Positions 44,145 to 52,189 of a stretch of 64,000 nucleotides of DNA are shown here, piece by piece; the stretch's first letter is position 1, and every line of letters begins with the position of its first letter. The position numbers and the translations under genes are program-made. The stretch is from Mesorhizobium sp. M3A.F.Ca.ET.080.04.2.1. Its GTDB lineage: Bacteria; Pseudomonadota; Alphaproteobacteria; Rhizobiales; Rhizobiaceae. The DNA lies in assembly GCF_003952525.1 (NCBI RefSeq), contig NZ_CP034451.1, positions 992,001-1,056,000 of the forward strand, written 5' to 3'. Under the pieces are notes generated by a model that was given only the letters and a program-made list of their open reading frames with translations, did no database searches and had not been told where the DNA came from.

Positions 44145-44558
44145 ATGACCCTCTTCTACGGAAATCTTCTCGTTCGCTTCAATGCCGGGTTCCTGATCCT
44201 CGCATCGGCGGGCGGGCTCGTCACCGACATTGCCGGTTCCTTCTTCGGGCGCGGCGCCGAAGCCGGCCTGCTCGGCGACGCGCCCGGCGCCGGCATCGGT
44301 TTCATCGAGGCGCATGGGCTTGCCCTGATCATCGGCGTGACGCTCTGGCGCATCGCCTATTCGCGCAACTGGCACGCCGTGCTGGCGGCCGTGCACGTGC
44401 TGCTCGGAACCGCGAACCTTCTGTTCTGGCAGTTCTTCATCGCCGCCGACGTGCTCGTCGTCGGCTACGTCACGACCGCGGCGCACTGGCTGTTCGTGGT
44501 TGCTCACCTGGCGGCACTGAGGGGCTCGACCCGGGTTGCCGTTTCATCTTCCCACTAG
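44145..44558 (+). CDS. Four-helix membrane protein, unknown
   Basis: 137 residues with four hydrophobic helices (LLVRFNAGFLILASAGGLV; ALIIGVTLWRIAYS; AVLAAVHVLLGTANLLFW; VVGYVTTAAHWLFVVAHLA). Several His residues lie in or near helices 3 and 4. No family is recognised. AAAGGA precedes the ATG. It follows the RND pump by 67 bases, on the same strand, and could be a small accessory of the efflux operon. A transporter or regulator role cannot be told from sequence. Confidence 0.8.
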   Translation: MTLFYGNLLVRFNAGFLILASAGGLVTDIAGSFFGRGAEAGLLGDAPGAGIGFIEAHGLALIIGVTLWRIAYSRNWHAVLAAVHVLLGTANLLFWQFFIAADVLVVGYVTTAAHWLFVVAHLAALRGSTRVAVSSSH

Positions 44559-44575
44559 ACTTAGGAGAAACGCCA

Positions 44576-44908
44576 ATGCCTTTGAAATCCGTGAAGAAAT
44601 TCCGCTCGGCCGCCGCCTTGCTCGCACTCGGCCTCGCCGCCGTCGAGATCGTCGGCAGCGCCGTGCCGGCCCTGTCGCTGGTCGGCACGGCTGAAGCCCG
44701 TTTCGGCCACCCCTGGACGCCGCATAGCGCGGCGGGCGTCGCGCGCCGGACCACGACCTGGCGCGTGCTGAGGCACACCACCGCCTGGGTGGCCACGCTG
44801 CCGGCCGGCTGCGTGCGCACCAAGGTCAACGGCTTCGAGGTCTGGCGCTGCGGCGGCACCTATTACCGGGCCTATCAGGGCCGCTACATCGTGGTCGTCG
44901 TCGATTGA
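44576..44908 (+). CDS. Small secreted protein, DUF6515-like
   Basis: 110 residues with a long signal peptide (basic start, then SAAALLALGLAAVEIVGSAV, cleavage likely near AEA). The mature part ends in CVRTKVNGFEVWRCGGTYYRA and a short hydrophobic tail. The two Cys and the GTYYR segment fit a small family seen in envelope proteins; function unknown. TAGGAG precedes the ATG. It lies 17 bases after the four-helix protein gene and ends the operon, converging with a regulator gene on the other strand. Confidence 0.75.
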   Translation: MPLKSVKKFRSAAALLALGLAAVEIVGSAVPALSLVGTAEARFGHPWTPHSAAGVARRTTTWRVLRHTTAWVATLPAGCVRTKVNGFEVWRCGGTYYRAYQGRYIVVVVD

Positions 44909-44929
44909 GGCGTTCAGGCACAACCCAAA

Positions 44930-46423
44930 TTAGCCGAGGGCAAGTCTGACGCCCTCGGCGAGATGCTCGGCATCCGCCCGGTTCTCGAACGGTACGCCGC
45001 GCAGCGCATAGTCGAGCGGCGAGAAAGGCTCACCCTCCTCGATGAGGACGATCTGCCGCCGCGCCTTCTCCATGTCGCCCATCTGGGCGTAGCAGGCGGC
45101 CAGCCGCGTCCGGATCCACGGCGCCGGTCGCGTGGCCAGTTCCAGCGCGTCGGCCGCCTGTCGATATTCCCCCATCATATAAAGCGCCAGCGCGCGGTCG
45201 AATTGGTACCAGTGCGGGTGCAAGGGGTCGATGCGAATGCCGCGCGCCAGCCAGGTCAGCGCTTCCAGCGGCCGGCCGCGCATCGTCAGCAGCATGCCCA
45301 TCTGCTCGATGCTGTCGGCGTCATAAGGGTTGAGCTGCAGCGCGATGCGCATGTGATGCTCGGCCGCTTCGTGGTCGCGCATGTAGAGGCGGATCAGCGA
45401 CTGCACGCGATGGCCGGTCGGCTGGTCCGGGGACAAGGCCAGGCCCTTGTCGGCGAGATCGCGCGCATTTTCCAGCACTGAGTCGCTGGCGCGGCCGAAC
45501 TCGCCATCCAGCGCCCGTGCCAAAGCGAGATAGGTATAAGCCAATCCGTAGTTCGGATCCTTGGCGACGGCCGCCTCGAACAGAGCTTCGGCGCCGCGCT
45601 GATCGGTCTGCGCCGGATCGCGCAGCAGCGCGAAGCCGCGCAGCGCCAACTCGTAGGCGGCAAGGCTGGTGACCGGCTTGCGTGAGGCCTGCTCCAGTCC
45701 GGCATTGGTGACCCGCGTGACCAGGCGGCTGACGATCTGCTCGACAATCTCGCGCTCGATCGCGAACAGCCCCTCGCCATGCGACTGGTAGCGGTCACCC
45801 CAGAGCTGGCTGGCGGTGGCGATGTCGACGAGACTGACGGCGACCACGACATGCTCGCCCTGGCGGCGCAGCGACCCTTCGACCAGATAGTCGGCGCCGA
45901 TGCGGGCGCGGATCTGGGGCCATTCGGCGCGGCCGAAGGAGGCGAACGAAAAGCTCGAATTGCGGGCCAGCACCGTAATTGTGCCGAAGCGCGCCACGCC
46001 ATTGATCAGGTCCTCGGCAAAGCCGTCGACCATCGCTTCGTCGGCCGGGTCGCCGCTCTCATTGCGGAAGCGCACGACGGCCACGATCGGATGGGTGCTG
46101 ATCTCCGGTGCCGCCTCGGCCTCGGCAGCCAGCATGTAGCCGCGCTTGGAGACGGTGCGCACCATCTCCTCGCCCAGCACCTTGCGGATCTCGCGCACCG
46201 ACTGGGTCAGCGAATCCTCGGTCACATAGACGCCCGGCCAGACGACATCCATCAGCTCCGATTTCGGCACGACACGGCCCATGTTGCGGGCGAGATGCGA
46301 AAGCACCGCATAGGCCTTCGGCCGCAGGAACAGCGGCTCGTTGACGCCGCGCAGCGTTCCCATGGCGAGGTCGAGCGTGAACCCGCCAAACCGGAAAACC
46401 TGATCGGCCGTCGCGACCGTCAT
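44930..46423 (-). CDS. Winged-helix regulator with TolB-like and TPR regions (CadC-like)
   Basis: 497-residue cytoplasmic regulator. Residues ~5-105 form an OmpR/PhoB-type winged helix (FRFGGFTLDLAMGTLRG ... LFLRPKAYAVLSHLARNMGRVVPKSELMDVVWPGVYVTEDSLTQSVREIRKVLG). Residues ~115-230 match the TolB-like nucleotide-binding segment of adenylate-cyclase-like regulators (PIVAVVRFRNESGD), and the rest is a chain of TPR helices. No receiver domain or membrane helix is present, so the signal is unknown. The ATG at 46423 follows GGGG; the frame opens 270 bases earlier without a ribosome-binding site. Such proteins occur in many copies in rhizobia. Confidence 0.87.
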   Translation of the reverse strand: MTVATADQVFRFGGFTLDLAMGTLRGVNEPLFLRPKAYAVLSHLARNMGRVVPKSELMDVVWPGVYVTEDSLTQSVREIRKVLGEEMVRTVSKRGYMLAAEAEAAPEISTHPIVAVVRFRNESGDPADEAMVDGFAEDLINGVARFGTITVLARNSSFSFASFGRAEWPQIRARIGADYLVEGSLRRQGEHVVVAVSLVDIATASQLWGDRYQSHGEGLFAIEREIVEQIVSRLVTRVTNAGLEQASRKPVTSLAAYELALRGFALLRDPAQTDQRGAEALFEAAVAKDPNYGLAYTYLALARALDGEFGRASDSVLENARDLADKGLALSPDQPTGHRVQSLIRLYMRDHEAAEHHMRIALQLNPYDADSIEQMGMLLTMRGRPLEALTWLARGIRIDPLHPHWYQFDRALALYMMGEYRQAADALELATRPAPWIRTRLAACYAQMGDMEKARRQIVLIEEGEPFSPLDYALRGVPFENRADAEHLAEGVRLALG

Positions 46424-46563
46424 CGGGACACCCCTTCCCCATCCGCGCATCATACCGGTCGATCCCACGCGACCCGGCACACGCCGCGCTATTATTGCCC
46501 AGCGCGCAATTTGGATCAAACTGGCTGGCCTTCCCCTCCTCCCCTCGTGGGAAGCAAAGCGCG

Positions 46564-47499
46564 CTAAAGCTGCAGGTTCCAGGTCTGGCCGACCAAGTCC
46601 TTGCCGAAGGAATGGTGGCGTTCCTCTTCGGCCAGCTTGAATCCAGCCGCCTGGTAGATGCGGCGGGCCGAGCCAAGGATGTCGTTGGTCCACAGCGTCA
46701 GTGTCTTATAGCCCGTGGCGCGCGAGAAGGCGATGCACTCGTCGACCAGCCGCCGGCCGATGCCGAGGCCCCGGGCCGAGTGCTCGACATAGAGCAATCG
46801 CAGCTTCGCCACCTCCGGCGACTTGCGCATGACGAAGACCGAACCGACCACCTCGCCTTCCCGTTCGGCGATCCAGCTGCGCTCCCATTTCGGATCGTAG
46901 TTCTTGACGAAGGCAGCGAGGATCTCCGCGACGAGGGCCTCGTAGGTTTCGTCCCAGCCATAATCCTGCGCGTAGATGAGACCCTGGCGATGCGTGATCC
47001 AGCCGATATCACCGACCTGCAACGGCCGCAGGACATATGGCACCTTGGGTTCGGGACGATCGCCGAGGAGATCCTGCACGAGGCGCATCGCTTTGACCAA
47101 TCGGTCCTGGTCCGCCGGGGCGAGACGGCCGAGCAGCGCACGCACCTGGTCATGCGAATCCCGGTTCAAAGGGGCGAAGGCTTCCCTGCCCGCCGGCGTC
47201 AGCGCGATCGAGGAGCGTCGCGCATCGGCCTCGGTGGCGGCGCGCGCGACCAGGCCGCGCTCCTCGAATTTTTTCAGCAGGCGGCTGACATAGCCGGGGT
47301 CGAGGCCGAGGTCGCGCACCAGATCGCTGGCGACCAGTCCGTCATGATGGGCCAGTTCGTAAAGCACCCGCGCTTCCGTGAGCGAAAACGGGCTCTTCAG
47401 CAGACCCTCGTCGAGCAGGCCGATCTGGCGGGTGTAGAAGCGGTTGAAGGCGCGGACGACGTCGATGCGATCCTTACCGGCGCGATTGTGGATTGTCAT
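46564..47499 (-). CDS. MarR regulator - GNAT acetyltransferase fusion
   Basis: 311 residues. The N-terminal ~150 are a MarR winged helix (FSLTEARVLYELAHHDGLVASDLVRDLGLDPGYVSRLLKKFEERGLV) and the C-terminal ~150 a GNAT N-acetyltransferase with the acetyl-CoA loop ARGLGIGRRLVDE. This fusion is widespread; the acetyltransferase may modify the compound that induces release from DNA. The ATG at 47499 follows GGAGG with six bases spacing. A perfect 11-bp inverted repeat lies 32 bases upstream and is the probable autoregulatory operator. The gene is monocistronic; the neighbouring operon ends ~280 bases away on the same strand. Confidence 0.92.
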   Translation of the reverse strand: MTIHNRAGKDRIDVVRAFNRFYTRQIGLLDEGLLKSPFSLTEARVLYELAHHDGLVASDLVRDLGLDPGYVSRLLKKFEERGLVARAATEADARRSSIALTPAGREAFAPLNRDSHDQVRALLGRLAPADQDRLVKAMRLVQDLLGDRPEPKVPYVLRPLQVGDIGWITHRQGLIYAQDYGWDETYEALVAEILAAFVKNYDPKWERSWIAEREGEVVGSVFVMRKSPEVAKLRLLYVEHSARGLGIGRRLVDECIAFSRATGYKTLTLWTNDILGSARRIYQAAGFKLAEEERHHSFGKDLVGQTWNLQL

Positions 47500-47530
47500 G
47501 GGAGTCCTCCTGTCCTGGACAGGATCAATC

Positions 47531-47555
47531 ATTTAGTTGACTGAGTCAACTAAAT
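47531..47555. promoter_or_regulatory. Operator palindrome upstream of the MarR-GNAT gene
   Basis: ATTTAGTTGAC (47531-47541) and GTCAACTAAAT (47545-47555) are perfect complements of 11 bp separated by TGA. It lies 32 bases upstream of the start codon. The length, symmetry and AT-rich ends fit a MarR-type dimer site. Confidence 0.85.
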
Positions 47556-47590
47556 ATGCACGCATTGGATGATCAACGTTGGCGGGACAG

Positions 47591-47748
47591 CGCCCCCCTC
47601 TGTCCTGCCGGACATCTCCCCCACTTGGGGGAAGATCAGACGTCACGCTGGCCTCCGCCAATTCTCCAACGTCGCAACAAGAGCGAGGCGCCGAAGCTTC
47701 CAATCTCCCCCCTCGTGGGGGAAATGGCCGGCAGGCCAGAGGGGGCGC
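47591..47748. repeat. Inverted pair of extragenic palindromes
   Basis: Copy A (47591-47640) contains GTCCTGCCGGACATCTCCCC followed by CACTTGGGGGAAG; copy B (47702-47748) runs the other way, with AATCTCCCCCCTCGTGGGGG and GGCCGGCAGGCCAGAGGGG. These are the same family as the palindromes around the insertion sequence at 18.5-19.8 kb. The pair lies between the MarR-GNAT operator and the downstream end of the aldolase gene; no gene was seen. Confidence 0.65.
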
Positions 47749-47777
47749 GAAGGATCACTGCGAGGGCTGTTACGCCC

Positions 47778-48914
47778 TCACCCCATCGGCAGCACCGGCC
47801 AGAACTCCACGATCCGCCCACCGGCAAACACCGCAATCGGGCCGAAATGCTGCAGCACCGCCTCGCTCTGCGTCGGCCGCAGGAAGGCGTAATCGCTCGG
47901 CCTCACGTCCGCGCCAGCGGGCAAGCCCATGAACTGCTGGTTGGAGGAGAAGCCCATGAAGCCGTTCGGCTTCATGCCTTCGGGGAACACCGGCTCGGCC
48001 ATCCATTTGCCGCCATAGAGATAGCAGCCCCAGCGCGGGAAAAGGCCCAGTGCCTGCAGGGTCTTGGACAGCCACGCCGGACCGGGCAGCACCGGATCGA
48101 CCACTTTCAGGATCGGCGTCGCGATGAAAGCCGCCGGCTGGAAACCGTCGAGGCCGGGCGTGTCGAAATCGCCGGGCAGCATGAAGGCCGAGCCGATCGA
48201 CACTTCATTGGCCACCGCGGCACCATGCAGCAGCGCCGTCTTCGAGCCGCCGATGTTGAGAATGCTGCGCTGGCCGAGATCGAGAGCGGACACGAACTCG
48301 GCCGCTTTGGCACAGGCCTGCTTCAGCGCCTTTTCCGCGCCGCCGAACAGGCCTGGGATCTCCGGCGCATGCGCCTCATAGGCCATGATGCCTGCGCAGC
48401 GCAGTCTCTTCGGGATGGTCACCGCTTTGATCTCCGACGGGCTGGCAAACCCGCCGCGATGCAGGCCGATATCGACCTCGAAGGCGAAGCGCAGTTCGGT
48501 GCTCAGCTCGGCCGCGAGCGATGCGTATTCAGCCAGCCGCTCGGGCGTGTCGATCAGCCAGCAGACGCGCGATCCCCAGCCGGCGCCGCCGCTGGCGAGC
48601 GCGGCCCGCGCCGCGCCGGCCGGCATCGGCTTGCCGTAGAGCAGATCGCCTTCGGGAAAGGCATCCAGCACGGCCTGGGTGATTGGCGGATGGAAGGTCA
48701 TGAAGCGGCTGGTGCCGAGCGCGCTGGCGATATGCGCCAGAAGCGGCAGGCATGGCAGCGACTTGTCGACCAGCCGCACGGCAAGGCCGGGCGCAAGCCT
48801 TCGCTTCACAAGCGCAATATTGGCGTCCAGCCGGTCACGGTCGAGCACCAGGCATGGCCGAAAAATATCGGCCGCTTTCAATGCCTTCGATAGTTCGGTG
48901 AAATAGGCGCTCAT
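47778..48914 (-). CDS. PLP-dependent D-amino acid aldolase/dehydratase-like protein (DSD1 family)
   Basis: Fold-type III pyridoxal-phosphate enzyme related to D-threonine aldolase and D-serine dehydratase, 378 residues. The N-terminal alanine-racemase-like barrel contains TPCLVLD-type FRPCLVLDRDRLDANI, the PLP lysine in RLVDKSLPC (Lys51) and a later FEVDIGLHRGGF. The C-terminal domain contains NGFMGFSSNQQFM and DYAFLRPTQSEA, near the usual metal-binding residues. Its start overlaps the upstream oxidase gene by ATGA. It is the last gene of a three-gene operon with an MFS transporter and a lactone oxidase. The substrate is probably a beta-hydroxy D-amino acid or a relative, but this is not settled. 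Confidence 0.82.
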   Translation of the reverse strand: MSAYFTELSKALKAADIFRPCLVLDRDRLDANIALVKRRLAPGLAVRLVDKSLPCLPLLAHIASALGTSRFMTFHPPITQAVLDAFPEGDLLYGKPMPAGAARAALASGGAGWGSRVCWLIDTPERLAEYASLAAELSTELRFAFEVDIGLHRGGFASPSEIKAVTIPKRLRCAGIMAYEAHAPEIPGLFGGAEKALKQACAKAAEFVSALDLGQRSILNIGGSKTALLHGAAVANEVSIGSAFMLPGDFDTPGLDGFQPAAFIATPILKVVDPVLPGPAWLSKTLQALGLFPRWGCYLYGGKWMAEPVFPEGMKPNGFMGFSSNQQFMGLPAGADVRPSDYAFLRPTQSEAVLQHFGPIAVFAGGRIVEFWPVLPMG

Positions 48915-50194
48915 TGCTCAATGCCGAACAGGCCGGCCATGTAGGGCGAGACAAAACGGTTTCCCGGGTCGATGTCACGGCGCACCGCCATCGCGTCGTC
49001 CCAGCGCGGATAGAGCTTTCTGAAGTCCGCCGCCTTCAGGCTGTGAATCTTCCCCCAATGCGGCCGGCCGCCATATTTGCGGAAAATGGGTTCGGCCGCG
49101 CGCATGAAGGGCAGCGGATCGTTCGCCGCATCGTGGTGGATAGCGATCGAGCAGGTGAGCCTCTTGTGGAAGGGCGAGAGCCAGAACGCGTCTGGCGCCA
49201 CGGAACGCACCTCCATCGGGAAATAGACCTCCGGAAAGTGCTTTTCCGTCAGCTCGATGATCTCGGCCAGTGCCTTCGGCCCTTCCTCGAAAGGCAGGTG
49301 ATATTCCATCTCGTTGAACTTTGTCTGCCGGTCGCTGGCGTAGACGTTGAGCCAATCCTGGACATAGTCCTCGGATGGCACCTTCTTGACCGCGCCCTTG
49401 ATCAGCGCCCGGCGCAGTGCAGGCAGCCTTCGCAGCAGAGTGCGCAGCTTGCGCAGGGTGGCCAATCCCTCTTCGTCGTCTTCCGTCGGCCGGGTCGTCG
49501 TCGGCTGATCGCTCAGATCGCTGGCGATGAACTGGGCGTAGCCGGAAAACGGGATGTAGTAGAATTCGGCCGAACGGTGCGCGGCCATCATCGCCTCGAA
49601 CTCGCGCAGCATGTCGCCAATCGGCAGCACCCATTTGCGGCGGCGCAGCCAGTAGGTGGGCATGTTGTTGAGCGTCAATTCCGTGAGCACGCCGAAGGCG
49701 CCGAGCGCCACCCCGGTGGCATGGATCATTTCCTGATCCCCTGCCCGGCTGAACTCGCACAGCTTGCCTTGTCCGTCGACGAACTGCACAGCTTCCAGTT
49801 GTGTGTGATAGGCGCCGAGTGTCGAGCCCGAGCCATGCGTCGCCGTGCCCAGCGCGCCGCCGATCGCCTGGCGGTCGATGTCGCCCATGTTCGGCAGGCC
49901 CTGTCCGATGCCTTGCAGGATGCGCATCAGGGCGCCGAGCCTTGTCCCCGCCCTCACCCGCGCCTGGTGGTGCGCGGCGTCATGCGAGACCAGCCCCTCT
50001 ATCTTCTCCAGGGAGATGATGGTGCCGTCGGACTGGACCAGCGGCGTGAATGAATGGCCCGCGCCGGCAACCCGCAGCGGACCCGGCGCCGTGCGCACGA
50101 GGTCTGCCAGTTCGCCGACGTCGGCGGGTGTGGCGATCAGCTTCGGCGCTGCCTTCACGAGGCCGGACCAGTTGCTCCAGGAGTTTGCCATCAT
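48911..50194 (-). CDS. D-arabinono-1,4-lactone oxidase family FAD oxidoreductase
   Basis: FAD-linked oxidase of 427 residues in the sugar-lactone oxidase group. The PCMH-type FAD domain has LRVAGAGHSFTPLVQSDG and GLPNMGDIDRQAIGGALGTATHGSGSTLG (His for covalent or tight FAD binding), and the C-terminal ALO domain contains the HWGKIHS motif of this family. It should oxidise an aldonolactone or polyol with oxygen or another acceptor. ATGATG at 50194 overlaps the stop of the MFS gene, and its end overlaps the aldolase start, so the three are translated as a unit. Confidence 0.9.
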   Translation of the reverse strand: MMANSWSNWSGLVKAAPKLIATPADVGELADLVRTAPGPLRVAGAGHSFTPLVQSDGTIISLEKIEGLVSHDAAHHQARVRAGTRLGALMRILQGIGQGLPNMGDIDRQAIGGALGTATHGSGSTLGAYHTQLEAVQFVDGQGKLCEFSRAGDQEMIHATGVALGAFGVLTELTLNNMPTYWLRRRKWVLPIGDMLREFEAMMAAHRSAEFYYIPFSGYAQFIASDLSDQPTTTRPTEDDEEGLATLRKLRTLLRRLPALRRALIKGAVKKVPSEDYVQDWLNVYASDRQTKFNEMEYHLPFEEGPKALAEIIELTEKHFPEVYFPMEVRSVAPDAFWLSPFHKRLTCSIAIHHDAANDPLPFMRAAEPIFRKYGGRPHWGKIHSLKAADFRKLYPRWDDAMAVRRDIDPGNRFVSPYMAGLFGIEQ

Positions 50195-51387
50195 CGCGCC
50201 GTTGAAGCCGGGCTGCGACGCCGCGCAACCAGCACGAAGACGCCGAGCAGGGCCACGCTGGCGAGCGCGGTGGCGGCGGCGAATTCCGGGACGGGCCGGA
50301 AATTCTCGCCGTCGATGAGCAGCGAGGCCGCGATCGGGCCGATGGCAAGGCCCAGGAGCTGGGCCGCCGGCACCAGAAGCACGGCGGTGCGACTGTCATC
50401 GGCGGTGATCGCCAGCCGGATCTGGTAGGGCACGATGAAGAGCAGAATGAAACCCATCACCAGCGTCGCTGCCCAGAAGGCATTGAACCCCGGGGCCGAA
50501 GCGAGCAATACCGAGCATGCGACCGCGACCGCGCCGATGATGGTGATGGCGGCGCGATAGTCGAGGCGCGCCTCGAACACGGTTGCGATCATGGCGCCGA
50601 TCACCTGCGCAGCGAGGCTGGCCGACACCATCAGGCCGACGGTGCGTCCATCGATGCCGAACTGCGCTCCAAGCGGCTCCAGGAAGGCCCAGATCGCGCC
50701 GAAGTACATGAAGTAGCACAGAATCGAGAGAAGCGCGGTGATTGCCGGCACAGTGAGCACATTGGCGAAATGCTCCTCCTTCGGCAGGTTGGCATAGTCG
50801 TCCGGCACCGTCCAGGCGACCAGCAGCGAAGCGAGGCAGACCACACCGAGGGCGATGAAGCCTCCGCTCGCGCCCATGGCCGGCACGACATAGAGTGCAA
50901 GCAGCAGCGCCAGAGCGCATTGCACCAGCGTCTGCAGCGTGACGAAATAGCCGCCGATGCGCTCGGCGCGCCGCGAACGGGCGATCAGTTCGGTGGCGAC
51001 CGCGACCAGCCCGCCCTCGGCAAGACCTGCGACAGCGCGCGCGGCGATCAAGGAGCTGGCGGTAATGGCGTAGGCAGTCCAGGAGTTGGCGAGCGCCAGC
51101 AGGAGCAAGAGCAGCGCGCTCTTGCCGCGCATGTTGCGCGCCGGCAAGAGCATGGCCACGACGCCCGAGCCGATGGCGATGGCAATCATCTCGGCGGTGG
51201 CGACGAGCGCCAGCTCGTCACCGGTGACATGGCCTTCCGAGAAAAGCGCGCCGAGCAGCACCGGCTGCAGGCCGAGGATGAGCAGGCCGACGGAGCCGAT
51301 CCACAGCGCCGAAGCAAGCTGCAGGCCGGTCGGATTGCCGACCAGCCAGTCGCCCTCTTCCACCTGTCCGGCATCAGCGACAGTCAC
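50191..51387 (-). CDS. MFS transporter
   Basis: Major facilitator with 12 helices and ~398 residues. It lacks the drug-exporter motif C and shows a short linker between helices 6 and 7 (VPDDYANLPKEEHF). The GTG at 51387 is chosen because GGGAGG lies seven bases upstream; the TTG at 51426 lies within the operator palindrome. It is the first gene of the operon with lactone oxidase and aldolase, and divergent from a tetR gene. Probably an importer of the pathway's substrate, though export is possible. Confidence 0.85.
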   Translation of the reverse strand: MTVADAGQVEEGDWLVGNPTGLQLASALWIGSVGLLILGLQPVLLGALFSEGHVTGDELALVATAEMIAIAIGSGVVAMLLPARNMRGKSALLLLLLALANSWTAYAITASSLIAARAVAGLAEGGLVAVATELIARSRRAERIGGYFVTLQTLVQCALALLLALYVVPAMGASGGFIALGVVCLASLLVAWTVPDDYANLPKEEHFANVLTVPAITALLSILCYFMYFGAIWAFLEPLGAQFGIDGRTVGLMVSASLAAQVIGAMIATVFEARLDYRAAITIIGAVAVACSVLLASAPGFNAFWAATLVMGFILLFIVPYQIRLAITADDSRTAVLLVPAAQLLGLAIGPIAASLLIDGENFRPVPEFAAATALASVALLGVFVLVARRRSPASTAR

Positions 51388-51419
51388 GAGGCGCCCTCCC
51401 TTGCGGCTCGATTGAAAAA

Positions 51420-51434
51420 CTGACAAATTGTCAG
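51420..51434. promoter_or_regulatory. Operator palindrome between MFS operon and tetR
   Basis: CTGACAAATTGTCAG is a 15-base near-perfect palindrome: 7-bp arms CTGACAA and TTGTCAG around one A. It sits in the divergent intergenic region, 33 bases before the MFS start and 75 bases before the tetR start. Its form fits a TetR-dimer site that would repress both directions. Confidence 0.8.
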
Positions 51435-51509
51435 CATTCGTGAAACTGATACTTGATCATGTTTCTTGTCAACCGCGAATTCGCAAGCTCTCACCGAGAG
51501 ATTTGGCGC

Positions 51510-52136
51510 ATGAGGGAAGCAAGGCGAACGGCGACGGAACCGCGGCGCAAGCCCAAGCAGGAGCGCAGCCGCGAGCGGATCGACGCGATCCTTGCGACCA
51601 CCATGCGGCTGATCGGCGAGAAGGGCATCGATGCGGTGACGATGAAGGAAGTCGGCGCGCTGGCCGGCGGGCCGATCGCCACGGTCTACCACTATTTCCC
51701 CAGCAAGTCGGCGATCCTCGCCATGCTCTACGACCGGTTTGCGGAAGAGAGCCGCGCGCGCTTCGCCACGATCATCGCCGAAATCCGCGGGCTGGATGAC
51801 GTGACCACCGCCGCTGACCGTCTGCTCGACGACTATTGCAGCCGTGTCGCGGCTGATCCGGCCATCCAGGACCTGCAGAACGCCATCCAGGCCGACAAGG
51901 CCCTGCAGCATCTCGATATCGCCGAGACGCGGCGGCAGGCGGATATGTTCTGCACAAAGGTCGCGCCGATGCTGCGGGCCGACCAACGCGAGGCGTTTGG
52001 GCGTGTCGTGTTCCTGATCTTCCAGCTTGCCGGCGGCGTCGTGCGGCTGGCGCTGACCCAGGACGAGGCGGAGGGCCGGAGGACGATCGAAGACTATCGC
52101 TCGATCATCCATGCGCAGTTGCGGCTGTTTTTGTAG
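51510..52136 (+). CDS. TetR-family transcriptional regulator
   Basis: 208 residues. The N-terminal helix-turn-helix is ILATTMRLIGEKGIDAVTMKEVGALAGGPIATVYHYFPSKSAIL, with the YHYFPSK signature. The C-terminal ligand domain is helical and typical in length. The ATG at 51510 gives MREARRTATEPRRK; in-frame starts upstream at 51453 are less likely, as they would cover the intergenic region. It is divergent from the MFS-lactone oxidase-aldolase operon, which it probably represses through the palindrome at 51420-51434. Confidence 0.92.
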   Translation: MREARRTATEPRRKPKQERSRERIDAILATTMRLIGEKGIDAVTMKEVGALAGGPIATVYHYFPSKSAILAMLYDRFAEESRARFATIIAEIRGLDDVTTAADRLLDDYCSRVAADPAIQDLQNAIQADKALQHLDIAETRRQADMFCTKVAPMLRADQREAFGRVVFLIFQLAGGVVRLALTQDEAEGRRTIEDYRSIIHAQLRLFL

Positions 52137-52189
52137 GGAAGTCTCGCAGCCCGCAAAAGCGCGGCGCTCACCCCCTCGGGGGACTTGCG

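Noticed and set aside
40910..44146. 1078-residue open frame on the minus strand opposite the RND pump
   Set aside because: Antisense shadow; the composition is dominated by His, Arg, Asp and Gln with no recognisable motif, while the sense strand encodes a complete RND protein.
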